NCBI GenBank assembly: GCA_008501585.1
Contig: QQUN01000018.1
Location: 1 to 64,000, forward strand
DNA from: Pseudomonadota bacterium
Lineage (GTDB): Bacteria > Pseudomonadota > Gammaproteobacteria > Burkholderiales > Rhodocyclaceae
Direction: 5' to 3'
Length of the DNA: 64,000 nucleotides
The position numbers were made by a program, and so were the translations under genes. This document shows positions 51,561-62,552 of the stretch, piece after piece; positions within the stretch are counted from its first letter, which is position 1, and each line of letters starts with the position of its first letter. The notes beneath the pieces were generated by a model that made no database searches, was not told the DNA's origin, and was given only the letters and a program-made list of their open reading frames with translations.

Positions 51561-53459
51561 CTAGGTTGAAGCGTCGGGGGGCCTGGGTGGGCTGGCGTCG
51601 TCATCTTGCCGCAGTTTCCGGTACAGCGTTGTCCGGGTGATGCCCAGTTCGCGGGCGGCGGCCGAGATGTTGCCGCCGTGGCGCTGCAGGCAGGCGCGTA
51701 CCAGGCGTTGTTCACAGCTGCGCAGGTCTTCGGCGGCGCCGACGACGGGGGTGGCGTCGGCCATGGCGGCCACCAGGTCTTCGGGCAGGTGGGCGGGCTC
51801 GATGACGGTGTCGGTGTCATCGAGCAGGGCGACCATGACGCGCAGGGCGTTCTTGAGCTGGCGGACGTTGCCCGGCCAGGGGTAGGCGCTGAGCTGGGTG
51901 CGTACCGCCTCGGACAGTCGGATGGGGCGGTCACCGGCGGCTTCGCTCAGCAGGCTGTCGAGAAAGCGGTCGAAGTCGGTGCGTTCGCGCAGCGCGGGCA
52001 GGGTGACGGAGAGGCCGTTGAGGCGGAACAGCAGGTCGGCGCGGAAGCCGCCTTCGGCCACCAGGGCATGCAGCGGGCGGTGGCTGGCGCAGACCAGGGC
52101 GATGTCGATGGGCGTTTCGTGGCTGCTGCCCAGCGGGGTGACATGCCGGGTTTCAAGCACCCGCAGCAGCACGGCTTGCAGGGGCAGGGGCATGTCGCCG
52201 ATTTCGTCGAGAAACAGCGTGCCGCCATCGGCATCCTGCAGCCGGCCGGGGGCGCCTTTGGCCTTGGCGCCGGTAAAGGCGCCGGGGGCGTAGCCGAACA
52301 GTTCGGACTCGATCAGGGTGGGCGGGATGGCGGCGCAGTTGACGGCGACAAAGGGCGCGTCCTTGCGCGGGCCTTCGGCATGGAAGGCGCGGGCGAAGAG
52401 TTCCTTGCCGGAGCCGGTTTCGCCCTGGATGAGCAGGGGGATGTCGTGGCCGGCGATCCGCCGGGCGCGGCGAATGGCCAGCTGCATGCGCGGATCGCCG
52501 TGGTCGAGGATGTCGAAGCCGCTGCGGCGGCTGGGCGGCGGCGGAGGTGCGCTGCGTGGGGCGGGCCCCGGCGGGCGCCGCCATTGCAGGCGGCCGACCA
52601 GGCCGGGGGCCGGGGTGCTGCGCAGGGGAATGGGGGCCGTGGCGCTGGCCTCGACAAGATTGGCGATGCGCCGCCAGTCGCGCCCGAAACAGGCGTTGAA
52701 GGCCGGCAGGGGGGCGCCGTCGGCCAGCCCAAGCAGGGCGCGGGCGCGACGGTTGCAGCCGATCATGCGGCCGGCGTCGTCGAACAGGGCGATGCCTTCG
52801 ATGGGGGTGCCGAGGATTTCGGCATGCGGGCTGAAGCGCACGACAAGGTGGCCGGCGTCGAGTGACTCGATGAGCCGGTGCTCGATCATCTCGGCGGTGG
52901 TGGTGAGCAAGGCCTGGGCGTGGGGGAGGGTGACGCGGTTATCGCTCGACAGGTCGAGAATGCCGAGCATGCCGCCGGTGGGGGCATGGATGGGCGTGGC
53001 GATGCAGGTGAGGAAGCGGTTGCGCGCCAGATAGTGCTGTTCGCCGTAGACCGCCACGGTGCGTTGTTCATGCGCGGCGGTGCCGATGGCATTGGTGCCC
53101 ATCACTGCTTCGCGCCAGTGCGCGCCGGGGGCCAGGGCCACGCGCTGGGCGCGGTCGACAAAGTCGCCATCGCCGACGGTGCGCAGCACCAGGCCATCGC
53201 GGTCGGCCAGCAAGACCATGGACGAGGACTGGACGAGTTGCCGGTGCAGGTGCTCCATGACCGGCTGGGCAAAGCTCATCAGCCGGGCGTTGGCCTCGAG
53301 CCGCTCGCTGAGCAGGCTGCGGCTGGCAATGTCCAGGTGCAGCGGGTGCTCGGGGCTGAGGCCGTAGTCGGTCGATCGTTGCCAGGAGGCATCGATCAGG
53401 GGGGCGTTCGGGGCGGGCGGTGTGGCGCGTGACATGGGGATGATGTCAGCAGGATTCAT
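51561..53459 (-). CDS. AcoR-type sigma-54-dependent activator (first of three)
   Basis: 632 aa. An N-terminal GAF domain (about 60-205, [20 protein letters not shown]) of the AcoR type, a PAS-like segment, then the AAA+ domain: Walker [25 protein letters not shown] (intact sigma-54 contact loop), Walker [15 protein letters not shown] and R-finger region. A Fis-type HTH_8 ends the protein ([20 protein letters not shown]). A Pro-rich linker lies near 300-320. It is divergent from the aldehyde dehydrogenase and probably activates the sigma-54 promoters of the island. An ATG at 53435 is an alternative start. Confidence 0.92.
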   Translation of the reverse strand: MNPADIIPMSRATPPAPNAPLIDASWQRSTDYGLSPEHPLHLDIASRSLLSERLEANARLMSFAQPVMEHLHRQLVQSSSMVLLADRDGLVLRTVGDGDFVDRAQRVALAPGAHWREAVMGTNAIGTAAHEQRTVAVYGEQHYLARNRFLTCIATPIHAPTGGMLGILDLSSDNRVTLPHAQALLTTTAEMIEHRLIESLDAGHLVVRFSPHAEILGTPIEGIALFDDAGRMIGCNRRARALLGLADGAPLPAFNACFGRDWRRIANLVEASATAPIPLRSTPAPGLVGRLQWRRPPGPAPRSAPPPPPSRRSGFDILDHGDPRMQLAIRRARRIAGHDIPLLIQGETGSGKELFARAFHAEGPRKDAPFVAVNCAAIPPTLIESELFGYAPGAFTGAKAKGAPGRLQDADGGTLFLDEIGDMPLPLQAVLLRVLETRHVTPLGSSHETPIDIALVCASHRPLHALVAEGGFRADLLFRLNGLSVTLPALRERTDFDRFLDSLLSEAAGDRPIRLSEAVRTQLSAYPWPGNVRQLKNALRVMVALLDDTDTVIEPAHLPEDLVAAMADATPVVGAAEDLRSCEQRLVRACLQRHGGNISAAARELGITRTTLYRKLRQDDDASPPRPPDAST

Positions 53460-53515
53460 GCCGCCCGAAGGGCCGCGTAAAACGGTGCTTTATTGGCATG
53501 GCAAGTGCCCGCGGG

Positions 53516-53532
53516 CGCTACATCATGGAACA
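53516..53532. promoter_or_regulatory. Sigma-54 activator binding dyad upstream of the aldehyde dehydrogenase
   Basis: CGCTACA-TCA-TGGAACA, with a good right half and two or three mismatches in the left half against the 42815 and 60302 sites. It is followed by AGGTGTG, as at 42832 (AGGTGG). It lies 146 bp upstream of the sigma-54 promoter at 53662. Confidence 0.5.
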
Positions 53533-53661
53533 GGTGTGCTTTTTCGGAGCACTCTGGCGCGCAGCCGGGCAGCGGCCGTCGGCCGGTGTCGCTACCCCGG
53601 GTGGCGTGAAAGTGCTTGGCTGGCAAGGCTTTGTGCGTTGCGGAAGCGTTTGGCCGCAGGT

Positions 53662-53676
53662 TGGCACGCCCCATGC
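53662..53676 (+). promoter_or_regulatory. Sigma-54 promoter of the aldehyde dehydrogenase
   Basis: TGGCACG-CCCC-ATGC: full -24 element and -12 GC with correct spacing. The start would be near 53688, leaving a ~50-nt leader. Confidence 0.78.
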
Positions 53677-53736
53677 GATGGTGTTCTGCGACGGACCTGT
53701 GTCCGCACCCGAATCGTTCATAACACTGGAGACACC

Positions 53737-55257
<1,521 letters not shown>

Positions 55258-55340
55258 GCAAGCGCTGCATGCGGCCGGGCGCGGATGCCCCGGGCCTGGC
55301 CGCACAACCGTGTTCTCCCTCCTCGCAGTCAGGAGTCTTT

Positions 55341-55370
55341 CGGGGCGGCTTCGGTCGCCCCGTTTTTCTT
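55341..55370 (+). terminator. Intrinsic terminator after the aldehyde dehydrogenase
   Basis: CGGGGCG (55341-55347), 8-nt loop, CGCCCCG (55356-55362), then TTTTTCTT. It lies only 29 bp before the DUF779 start, so that gene needs read-through or a promoter of its own. Confidence 0.9.
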
Positions 55371-55398
55371 GCCCGGCGGATCAACCAAGGAGCGTTTC

Positions 55399-55770
55399 AT
55401 GATTGACCGAGTCATTGCCACCGATGCCGCACTGGCCCTGATCGCGCGGCTCCAGGCCAAGCACGGCCCGGACCTGATCTTTCATCAGTCCGGCGGGTGC
55501 TGCGACGGCAGCGCGGCCAACTGTTACCTGAAAGGCGAACTCACGGTCGACGGCGATGTGCTGCTGGGGCATATCGGCGGTTGTCCGTTCTATATCAGCA
55601 GCTCGCAGTACGAGTACTGGAAACACACCCAACTCATCATTGACGTGATCGAAGCGCGTGGCGGCGGCACCTTCTCGCTCGAAGGGCCCGAAGGCGTGTC
55701 CTTCCACACCCGGTCCCGTCTGTTTACCGATGCCGAATGGGCCGAACTGGAAGCGGCCGGCGTCGTTTGA
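55399..55770 (+). CDS. DUF779 family protein (aldehyde dehydrogenase partner)
   Basis: 123-aa protein with the Cys-rich DUF779 core FHQSGGCCDGSAANCYLKGE and HIGGCPFYISSSQYEYWKHT. It is commonly found beside ExaC/AcoD-type aldehyde dehydrogenases, which suggests a maturation, protection or Cys-handling role; the function is not established. The AAGGAGCG site precedes the ATG. The next gene is a small cytochrome c 23 bp downstream. Confidence 0.9.
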   Translation: MIDRVIATDAALALIARLQAKHGPDLIFHQSGGCCDGSAANCYLKGELTVDGDVLLGHIGGCPFYISSSQYEYWKHTQLIIDVIEARGGGTFSLEGPEGVSFHTRSRLFTDAEWAELEAAGVV

Positions 55771-55793
55771 CTCCCTCAATCAAGGACATCTTT

Positions 55794-56111
55794 ATGCGTA
55801 CAAAAGTGTTGCTCGTTGCCGCGCTTGCGCTCGGTTTCATCCAGCCCGCGTCGGCCTCGCTGGCGGTCATCAAGAAGGCCCGCTGCAATAGCTGTCATGC
55901 GGTGGAAAAGAAAATGGTCGGCCCGTCGTTTCGTGACATCGGCGCGAAGTACGCCGGCAACGCCGAGGCGCCGGCCACCTTGTTTGCCAAGGTGCGCGAG
56001 GGCGGCGCCGGGGTGTGGGGCCAGATCCCGATGACGCCGAATGACGAGGCCAAGATCAGCGACGCCGACCTGAACGCCGCGATCGCCTGGATTCTGGGCG
56101 GGGCTGAGTAA
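55794..56111 (+). CDS. Small cytochrome c (c-551/c-552 type)
   Basis: 105-aa periplasmic class I cytochrome. Signal peptide (LLVAALALGFIQPASA), heme site CNSCH, axial Met in GQIPMTPND, and the class helix KVREGGAGVWG. It serves as a general electron shuttle, perhaps linking cytochrome c-550 with an oxidase. AAGGAC is the ribosome site. A strong terminator follows. Confidence 0.92.
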   Translation: MRTKVLLVAALALGFIQPASASLAVIKKARCNSCHAVEKKMVGPSFRDIGAKYAGNAEAPATLFAKVREGGAGVWGQIPMTPNDEAKISDADLNAAIAWILGGAE

Positions 56112-56137
56112 GGCGGCCGCTGTCCCTGTTGTCGATG

Positions 56138-56178
56138 CGAACCGGGGGTGCCACCGTGTGGCACCCCCGGTTCGTTTC
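56138..56178 (+). terminator. Intrinsic terminator after the small cytochrome c
   Basis: 17-bp perfect arms (56138-56154 and 56158-56174, starting CGAACCGGGGGTGCCAC) with a 3-nt loop CGT, followed by TTTC. Confidence 0.88.
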
Positions 56179-56249
56179 TGACGGTGCCACTGTCATGGAC
56201 ACGGCGTCGCGTGGCTCGTATCCTCGGCCCCATGCATGGGGGGGAGGCG

Positions 56250-56840
56250 ATGGTGAACAGGGTAGCGCTTCCGGTTGGTCTGATCGAACTCGAGAGCCGT
56301 CGTCTGCGCCTGCGTCAGTGGCGGGCGGCGGATCGCGCGCCGTTTGCCGCCCTCAATGCCGACCCGGCGGTGATGGCGCATTTCCCGGCGCCGCTCACCC
56401 GCCAGGCGAGTGATGCCATGCTCGCGCGTTGCGCCGAGCTGATCGTTATGCGCGGCTGGGGCTTCTGGGCGCTCGAGCGCAAGGCGGACGGCGCCTTCAT
56501 CGGGCTGGCCGGTCTGCATGTGCCCGATGCGCGTCTGCCGTGTGCGCCGTGTGTCGAAATCGGCTGGCGCCTGGCCGCCGCGTATTGGGGGCAGGGCTAT
56601 GCGACGGAAGCGGCCGGCGCGGCACTGGCGGTGGCCTTCGACCGGCTGGGGCTTGACGAGGTGGTGTCGTTCACCACCCTGACAAACACCCGCTCGCAGG
56701 CAGTGATGCAGCGGCTCGGCATGCGGCCGGCCGGTTGTTTTGCGCATCCGGCGCTGGCCGAGGACAGCCCCTTGCGCACCCTTTGCCTGTACCGGCTGTC
56801 GCGGACCCGGTGGCAGGACACGCACAATCAGAAGGAGTAG
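56250..56840 (+). CDS. GNAT family N-acetyltransferase (RimJ/RimL-like)
   Basis: 196-aa acetyltransferase. GNAT elements are LRLRQWRAADRAPFAALNAD, EIGWRLAAAYWGQGYATEAA (acetyl-CoA pyrophosphate loop, Q/RxxGxG-like) and LTNTRSQAVMQRLGMR. The family acetylates ribosomal protein N-termini, amino acids or small amines; the substrate is unknown. The start is taken at ATG 56250, where GGGAGG precedes; ATG 56232 and GTG 56253 are alternatives. Confidence 0.87.
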   Translation: MVNRVALPVGLIELESRRLRLRQWRAADRAPFAALNADPAVMAHFPAPLTRQASDAMLARCAELIVMRGWGFWALERKADGAFIGLAGLHVPDARLPCAPCVEIGWRLAAAYWGQGYATEAAGAALAVAFDRLGLDEVVSFTTLTNTRSQAVMQRLGMRPAGCFAHPALAEDSPLRTLCLYRLSRTRWQDTHNQKE

Positions 56841-56845
56841 CGGCA

Positions 56846-57256
56846 ATGAAACCACGCATCAGCATGATCACCCTGGGGGTGCGCGACCTGGCGGCATCCA
56901 TCCATTTCTACGAAGAAGGGCTGGGTTTCCCGCGCATGGAATCGCCGCCCTCGGTGGCCTTCTTCACACTCAACGGCACCTGGCTCGGGCTGTATGGGCG
57001 CGACGCGCTGGCCGAGGATGCGCAGGTGAGCGCTGAAGGCGGCGGCTTCCCCGGCTTCTCGCTGGCCCACAATCTTGGCTCCGAGGCGGAGGTGGACCGG
57101 GTGATGGCGCAGGCGCTGGCCGCTGGCGCGACGCTGGCCAAGGAACCGCAGAAGGTGTTCTGGGGTGGCTACAGCGGTTACTTCAAGGACCCGGACGGCT
57201 ATCTGTGGGAGCTGGCCTACAACCCGTTTGCCTGGATCGGGCCGCGAGACGACTGA
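56846..57256 (+). CDS. Glyoxalase/bleomycin-resistance family (VOC) protein
   Basis: 136-aa VOC-superfamily protein: MITLGVRDLAASIHFYEEGLGFPR, FFTLNGTWLGLY and GGYSGYFKDPDGYLWELAYN. The usual metal ligands are partly present (Glu of LWELAYN) and the function is not assigned. An AAGGAG site 9 bp upstream sets the start. It lies 5 bp after the acetyltransferase gene, probably in one transcript. Confidence 0.9.
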   Translation: MKPRISMITLGVRDLAASIHFYEEGLGFPRMESPPSVAFFTLNGTWLGLYGRDALAEDAQVSAEGGGFPGFSLAHNLGSEAEVDRVMAQALAAGATLAKEPQKVFWGGYSGYFKDPDGYLWELAYNPFAWIGPRDD

Positions 57257-57271
57257 GGTGGGTGATGTGTC

Positions 57272-57312
57272 ATATGTAACACCTGCTCCACAATGGAGCA
57301 GGTGTTACATAT
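57272..57312. repeat. 41-bp perfect palindrome (19-bp arms) at a convergent junction
   Basis: Arms 57272-57290 and 57294-57312 (ATATGTAACACCTGCTCCA and its exact complement) flank CAA. The core TGCTCCACAATGGAGCA is the same 17-bp dyad used as an activator site elsewhere in the island, but no sigma-54 promoter is in range here. The other reading is a factor-independent or structured terminator for both converging units; there is no T-run. Confidence 0.75.
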
Positions 57313-57322
57313 CTGGACAGAC

Positions 57323-57844
57323 TCAGCCGCCGGGCAGCATGCGCTGCAAGGTGCCGTCGCGGCGCAGGGCATGGCGGATGGCCGCGGCGATGTGAAGCAC
57401 GATCATCGCCGCCAGCGTCCACGCCAGGAACTTATGGGTGGTGCTGAACACGGCGTTGAGGGTGTCGTCCGGCCAGCCGGGCTTGGGCAGGGTGAGGCCG
57501 AAGAACTTGAGCGGATACTTGGTGAAATTCACCGAGGTCAGCCCCATCAAGGGCACCACCACCAGCAGTACATAGAGCAGATGGTGCGCGGCATTGGCCA
57601 GCCGCGCCTCGACGCCGGAGAGCGCCGGATTGGGCGGCGGGCGGTGTCCCAGGCGCCATCCGAGCCTGAGCACGATCAGCATCAAGGCCAGCAAGCCGAA
57701 CGACTTGTGGATGCCGAAGGCCCAGCCGCGATCTGGTCCCTTGGGCAGATCGGCCATCCACAGCCCCCAGCCGATCAGCCCGATCACGAGCACCGCCATG
57801 AGCCAGTGCAGGCCCATGGCGACGCGCCCATAGCGCGTGCTCAT
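57323..57844 (-). CDS. Cytochrome b561
   Basis: 173-aa membrane protein with four hydrophobic helices: GLHWLMAVLVIGLIGWGLWM, FGLLALMLIVLRLGWRLG, HLLYVLLVVVPLMGLTSV and TLAAMIVLHIAAAIRHALR. His ligands for two b-hemes are likely in GLHW, GIHKSF, NAAHHLL and VLHIAAAIRHAL. In this island it may pass electrons from the quinoprotein side to quinone or an oxidase. It overlaps the beta-propeller gene by 4 bp and ends the cytochrome operon. Confidence 0.93.
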   Translation of the reverse strand: MSTRYGRVAMGLHWLMAVLVIGLIGWGLWMADLPKGPDRGWAFGIHKSFGLLALMLIVLRLGWRLGHRPPPNPALSGVEARLANAAHHLLYVLLVVVPLMGLTSVNFTKYPLKFFGLTLPKPGWPDDTLNAVFSTTHKFLAWTLAAMIVLHIAAAIRHALRRDGTLQRMLPGG

Positions 57845-58791
57845 CGGATCACCACGCCCCACGGGAAGCTGCCGACCGGGATGTCCTTGATCGCTTTGAG
57901 GCTGGCCGTGTCGATCACGGTGACGCTGTCGGAGCGGCCATTGGCCACATACAGCTTGGCGCCGTCGGGCGTGATCGCCATGTTCCACGGGCGCTTGCCG
58001 ACCGGTACCGTGCCCACTACGGTGTTGCTGGCGGTGTCGATGGCCATTACCGTGGCGTCCTTGCCGTTGGAGACGTACACCCGCTTGCCGTCGGGGCTGA
58101 CGGTGATGCCGTTGGAGAACTTGCCGGCGGGGATCCTGGCGATCACGCTGTGCGAAGCGACATCGATGGCAAACACCGTATCGGCCAGCTCGCAGGCAAC
58201 ATAGGCGCGGCTGCCATCGGGCGTGAAGCCGATGCCGCGCGGGCGTTTGGCGACCGGGATCTGGCCGACCTGCTTCATGGCGGCGACGTCGATCACGTCC
58301 ACCTGCTCGGCGTCTTCGGCGCTGGCGTACAGCCACTTGCCGTCGGGGCTGAACACCGCGTGCTCGGGGTTTTCGCCTTCGACCTTGATGTGCGCCAGCG
58401 TCTTGCCGGTGGCCGCCTCCAGCAGGGCCACGCTGTTGTCTTCCTCAACGGCAGCGGCCAGCAGCTTGCCGTCCTGCGAGATGTACAGGCCCTCCGGCGA
58501 ATCACCCAGCTTCCAGTCAGCGACCGGCTTGCCGCTGGCCAGGTCGACCACGATCATCGATTCGGTCGGCGAATTGGTGAGATAGAGGCGGCTGCCGTCG
58601 GGCGCAATGGCGATGCCCCGCGGCCGTTCGCTGACGGTCAGCGTGGTGGTGACGGTGTCGGTGGCGGTGTCGATGACGCTGACGGTGCCGGACTTTTCAT
58701 TGGGGACGTAGGCCAGCGGTGCGGCCAGGGCGGCACCGGCGAGGCTGAACGCAGCGGCGCTAAGGGCAAGGGTCAGTCGTTTTTTTATCAT
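57841..58791 (-). CDS. PQQ-catabolism-associated YVTN beta-propeller protein
   Basis: 316-aa periplasmic protein with a signal peptide (LALSAAAFSLAGAALAAP). Seven or so 40-residue YVTN repeats of the form VIDTATxTVVxTxPVGxRPxGIAITPDGxxLYVAN fill the protein. The family occurs with quinoprotein dehydrogenase genes and is named in protein-family databases as PQQ-dependent-catabolism-associated beta-propeller. A cofactor-delivery or interaction role is possible. It lies between the binding protein and cytochrome b561 genes. Confidence 0.88.
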   Translation of the reverse strand: MIKKRLTLALSAAAFSLAGAALAAPLAYVPNEKSGTVSVIDTATDTVTTTLTVSERPRGIAIAPDGSRLYLTNSPTESMIVVDLASGKPVADWKLGDSPEGLYISQDGKLLAAAVEEDNSVALLEAATGKTLAHIKVEGENPEHAVFSPDGKWLYASAEDAEQVDVIDVAAMKQVGQIPVAKRPRGIGFTPDGSRAYVACELADTVFAIDVASHSVIARIPAGKFSNGITVSPDGKRVYVSNGKDATVMAIDTASNTVVGTVPVGKRPWNMAITPDGAKLYVANGRSDSVTVIDTASLKAIKDIPVGSFPWGVVIR

Positions 58792-58829
58792 GGTGTCTCC
58801 TCGACGAGGCTTGAGCCATCGTTCTTCTG

Positions 58830-59681
58830 TCAGGGGGTTTGATGGGTGATGCCGTGTTCCTTGAAAATACGTGCCAGTGTGCCATCGCGCTGGATGGCGA
58901 TCATCGCCTCGCTCAGCGCGCTGGCGAGCGAGTCGTTCTCGGCCTTCACGGCCATGCCCAGCGGCCAGCCCTGGATGCGCAGTTCGGGCATCGATACCGG
59001 CCCGACATCGATCCGGCCCGGCTCGCCCAATGCGCCCTCGATCTCGGCCCGTGAGGCCATCACCGCCGAGATATTGCCCGCCTTGAGCGCGGCAACGGCC
59101 TCGGCGACGGTCTTGAAGTGCACCACATTGTCACGCAGCCGGCCGTTGAGCACGCTGAGCAGGAAGTCGTCGGCGAGGCTCGCGGTTTCGACGCCGACCT
59201 TTTCGCGGGTGAACACCTCCAGTGCCGTTGCCGCCGAGCCCTTGACCGGCGGCACACGTGCCGGATCGCGCGCCACGGCAAGCGATTCGAGGTGGTAGGG
59301 GGCGAAGATGCGGACCTTGTCGTTCTGCTCGGCCAGGCGCTGGTCGACCGGGACATGCAGCATCACGTCGGCGGGGCGGGTGCCGAGGTAATGGCCTTTC
59401 CAGACCATGTTGCGCAGGTCGTCGCTCATGTCCTCGTCGGCGGCCACTTCGACCACGTCGGCCTCCAGACCGAGGCGCTTGGCCAGCTCACGGCCGATCG
59501 CGATGTCGACGCCCTTGCCCTTGTGCGAGTAGGGCGGGAAGTCGGCGTACACCGCAACGCGCAGGCGGCCGGGTTGCTGGATGTCGATGGCCTCGGCCAT
59601 CGCGGCGTGGGCCAGCGTACCGGCCAGCGCCGCAGCCACGGCCAGACCGCGCAGGACGTGGCGGATGGGTTTATTCTTCAT
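58830..59681 (-). CDS. Quinoprotein dehydrogenase-associated periplasmic binding protein
   Basis: 283-aa SBP family 3-like protein with a signal peptide (VLRGLAVAAALAGTLAHAAM). Core: LRVAVYADFPPYSHKGKGVDIAIGRELAKRLGL, DVMLHVPVDQRLAE and VGVETASLADDFL. It corresponds to MoxJ/PedG-type proteins that accompany PQQ dehydrogenases; they may chaperone the cofactor or apoenzyme and are not true ABC importers (no permease is present here). Its start overlaps the cytochrome gene by 11 bp, so the genes are co-transcribed. Confidence 0.9.
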   Translation of the reverse strand: MKNKPIRHVLRGLAVAAALAGTLAHAAMAEAIDIQQPGRLRVAVYADFPPYSHKGKGVDIAIGRELAKRLGLEADVVEVAADEDMSDDLRNMVWKGHYLGTRPADVMLHVPVDQRLAEQNDKVRIFAPYHLESLAVARDPARVPPVKGSAATALEVFTREKVGVETASLADDFLLSVLNGRLRDNVVHFKTVAEAVAALKAGNISAVMASRAEIEGALGEPGRIDVGPVSMPELRIQGWPLGMAVKAENDSLASALSEAMIAIQRDGTLARIFKEHGITHQTP

Positions 59682-60102
59682 GGACGGTCTCCAGCCAGGC
59701 GCGGATCGACCACATGGCTTCCTGCTGCAGGATACCTTCGAACGGGGGCATGTACACCTTGCCGTTGCGCGTGGCGCCGTGGCGGATACGCTGCATGAAG
59801 ATCTCGTCGCCCTCCAGCCCTTCCGGCAGCATGCGCAGGTCAGGCGCGATACCGCCCGAAATGCCGCCAAGGCCATGGCAGCGGGCACAGTTCTGATTGT
59901 AGGCCGAGTCGCCGATGCGGATGGCTTCCTTGTCGCCGCGATAGGGGTTTTCGGGCAACCATTCAGTGCCGAGTTGTTTGAGGGTGGAGGTGTCGACCGC
60001 CTGCGGCGTGACATCACCATGGGCCAGCACCGACCCGGAGACGCCGAGGGCGAGCATCACGGCGGCGTGGCGGAGCGGGCGGAGGGAGGGAAGGTACGTC
60101 AT
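59671..60102 (-). CDS. Cytochrome c-550 (second PedF-like copy)
   Basis: 143-aa periplasmic cytochrome. Signal peptide (AAVMLALGVSGSVLAHGD), heme motif CARCH, axial Met in GKVYMPPFEGIL, and the family stretch ENPYRGDKEAIRIGDSAYNQ. It is paralogous to 44966-45451 and probably serves the lanthanide-type or a related dehydrogenase. It is the first gene of the operon cytochrome, binding protein, beta-propeller, cytochrome b561, led by a sigma-54 promoter. The ATG at 60102 has an AGGACTCCGC site. Confidence 0.91.
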   Translation of the reverse strand: MTYLPSLRPLRHAAVMLALGVSGSVLAHGDVTPQAVDTSTLKQLGTEWLPENPYRGDKEAIRIGDSAYNQNCARCHGLGGISGGIAPDLRMLPEGLEGDEIFMQRIRHGATRNGKVYMPPFEGILQQEAMWSIRAWLETVHEE

Positions 60103-60168
60103 TGCGGAGTCCTCTAGGTCGGTTGAGTGCATGTCACTGCCCGGGGGCAGCGCGGTGACCTCTCCCCC

Positions 60169-60183
60169 GCAAAGGCTGTGCCA
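60169..60183 (-). promoter_or_regulatory. Sigma-54 promoter of the cytochrome c-550 operon
   Basis: Minus strand TGGCACA-GCCT-TTGC, correct spacing. The start would be near 60157; the dyad at 60302 is ~150 bp upstream. Confidence 0.8.
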
Positions 60184-60255
60184 GTTGGTGCTGGAGGGGG
60201 CTGCACACCTGCAAGCACTGGCGCCAGCGGTGGTCAGCCATCTGTCAGGCTTGTC

Positions 60256-60270
60256 TGGCACGCTAGTTGC
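60256..60270 (+). promoter_or_regulatory. Sigma-54 promoter of the adjacent activator gene
   Basis: TGGCACG-CTAG-TTGC, an exact consensus match. The start would be near 60282, about 110 bp before the activator ATG. The binding dyad at 60302 then lies just downstream of the start point. Confidence 0.78.
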
Positions 60271-60301
60271 GTGACAGTGCACCACACGGGCCTGCCCCAC
60301 T

Positions 60302-60318
60302 TGCTCCAGCTTGGAGCA
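60302..60318. promoter_or_regulatory. Sigma-54 activator binding dyad between divergent units
   Basis: TGCTCC-AGCTT-GGAGCA within the perfect dyad TTGCTCCA-GCT-TGGAGCAA (60301-60319). It matches the 42815 site in length and spacing. The rest of the 60103-60391 gap holds only the two sigma-54 promoters and an A-rich leader. Confidence 0.7.
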
Positions 60319-60391
60319 ACTGCTACGTTGGTGAGCAGGCCCGCATAACTATTAGAAAAACAATAAAAAACGGATGTTCGAAGGAGGAGAC

Positions 60392-62425
<2,034 letters not shown>

Positions 62426-62471
62426 GCCGCCGTAGGCGGCGGCCTCGGAACCTGAGCGAACGACGCTCAGG
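62426..62471 (+). terminator. Two hairpins after the activator gene
   Basis: GCCGCC-GTA-GGCGGC (62426-62440) directly after the stop codon, then CCTGAGCG-AACGA-CGCTCAGG (62451-62471). No T-run follows, so termination is only probable. Confidence 0.45.
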
Positions 62472-62552
62472 CGCTCAGACCGGGCAGGCGCCGGCGCGTG
62501 CCGCGTTGAGTGTTTCGGAGGGCAACTCGCTGAAGATGACGCTGCTTATTAT

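Noticed and set aside
53494-53508. Second sigma-54-like element TGGCATG-GCAA-GTGC before the aldehyde dehydrogenase
   Set aside because: The -12 half is poor, it would lie upstream of the activator dyad, and the site at 53662 is better in sequence and position.
57272-57312. Palindrome as a functional enhancer
   Set aside because: No sigma-54 promoter lies 100-250 bp away on either strand; it is kept as a repeat and possible terminator.
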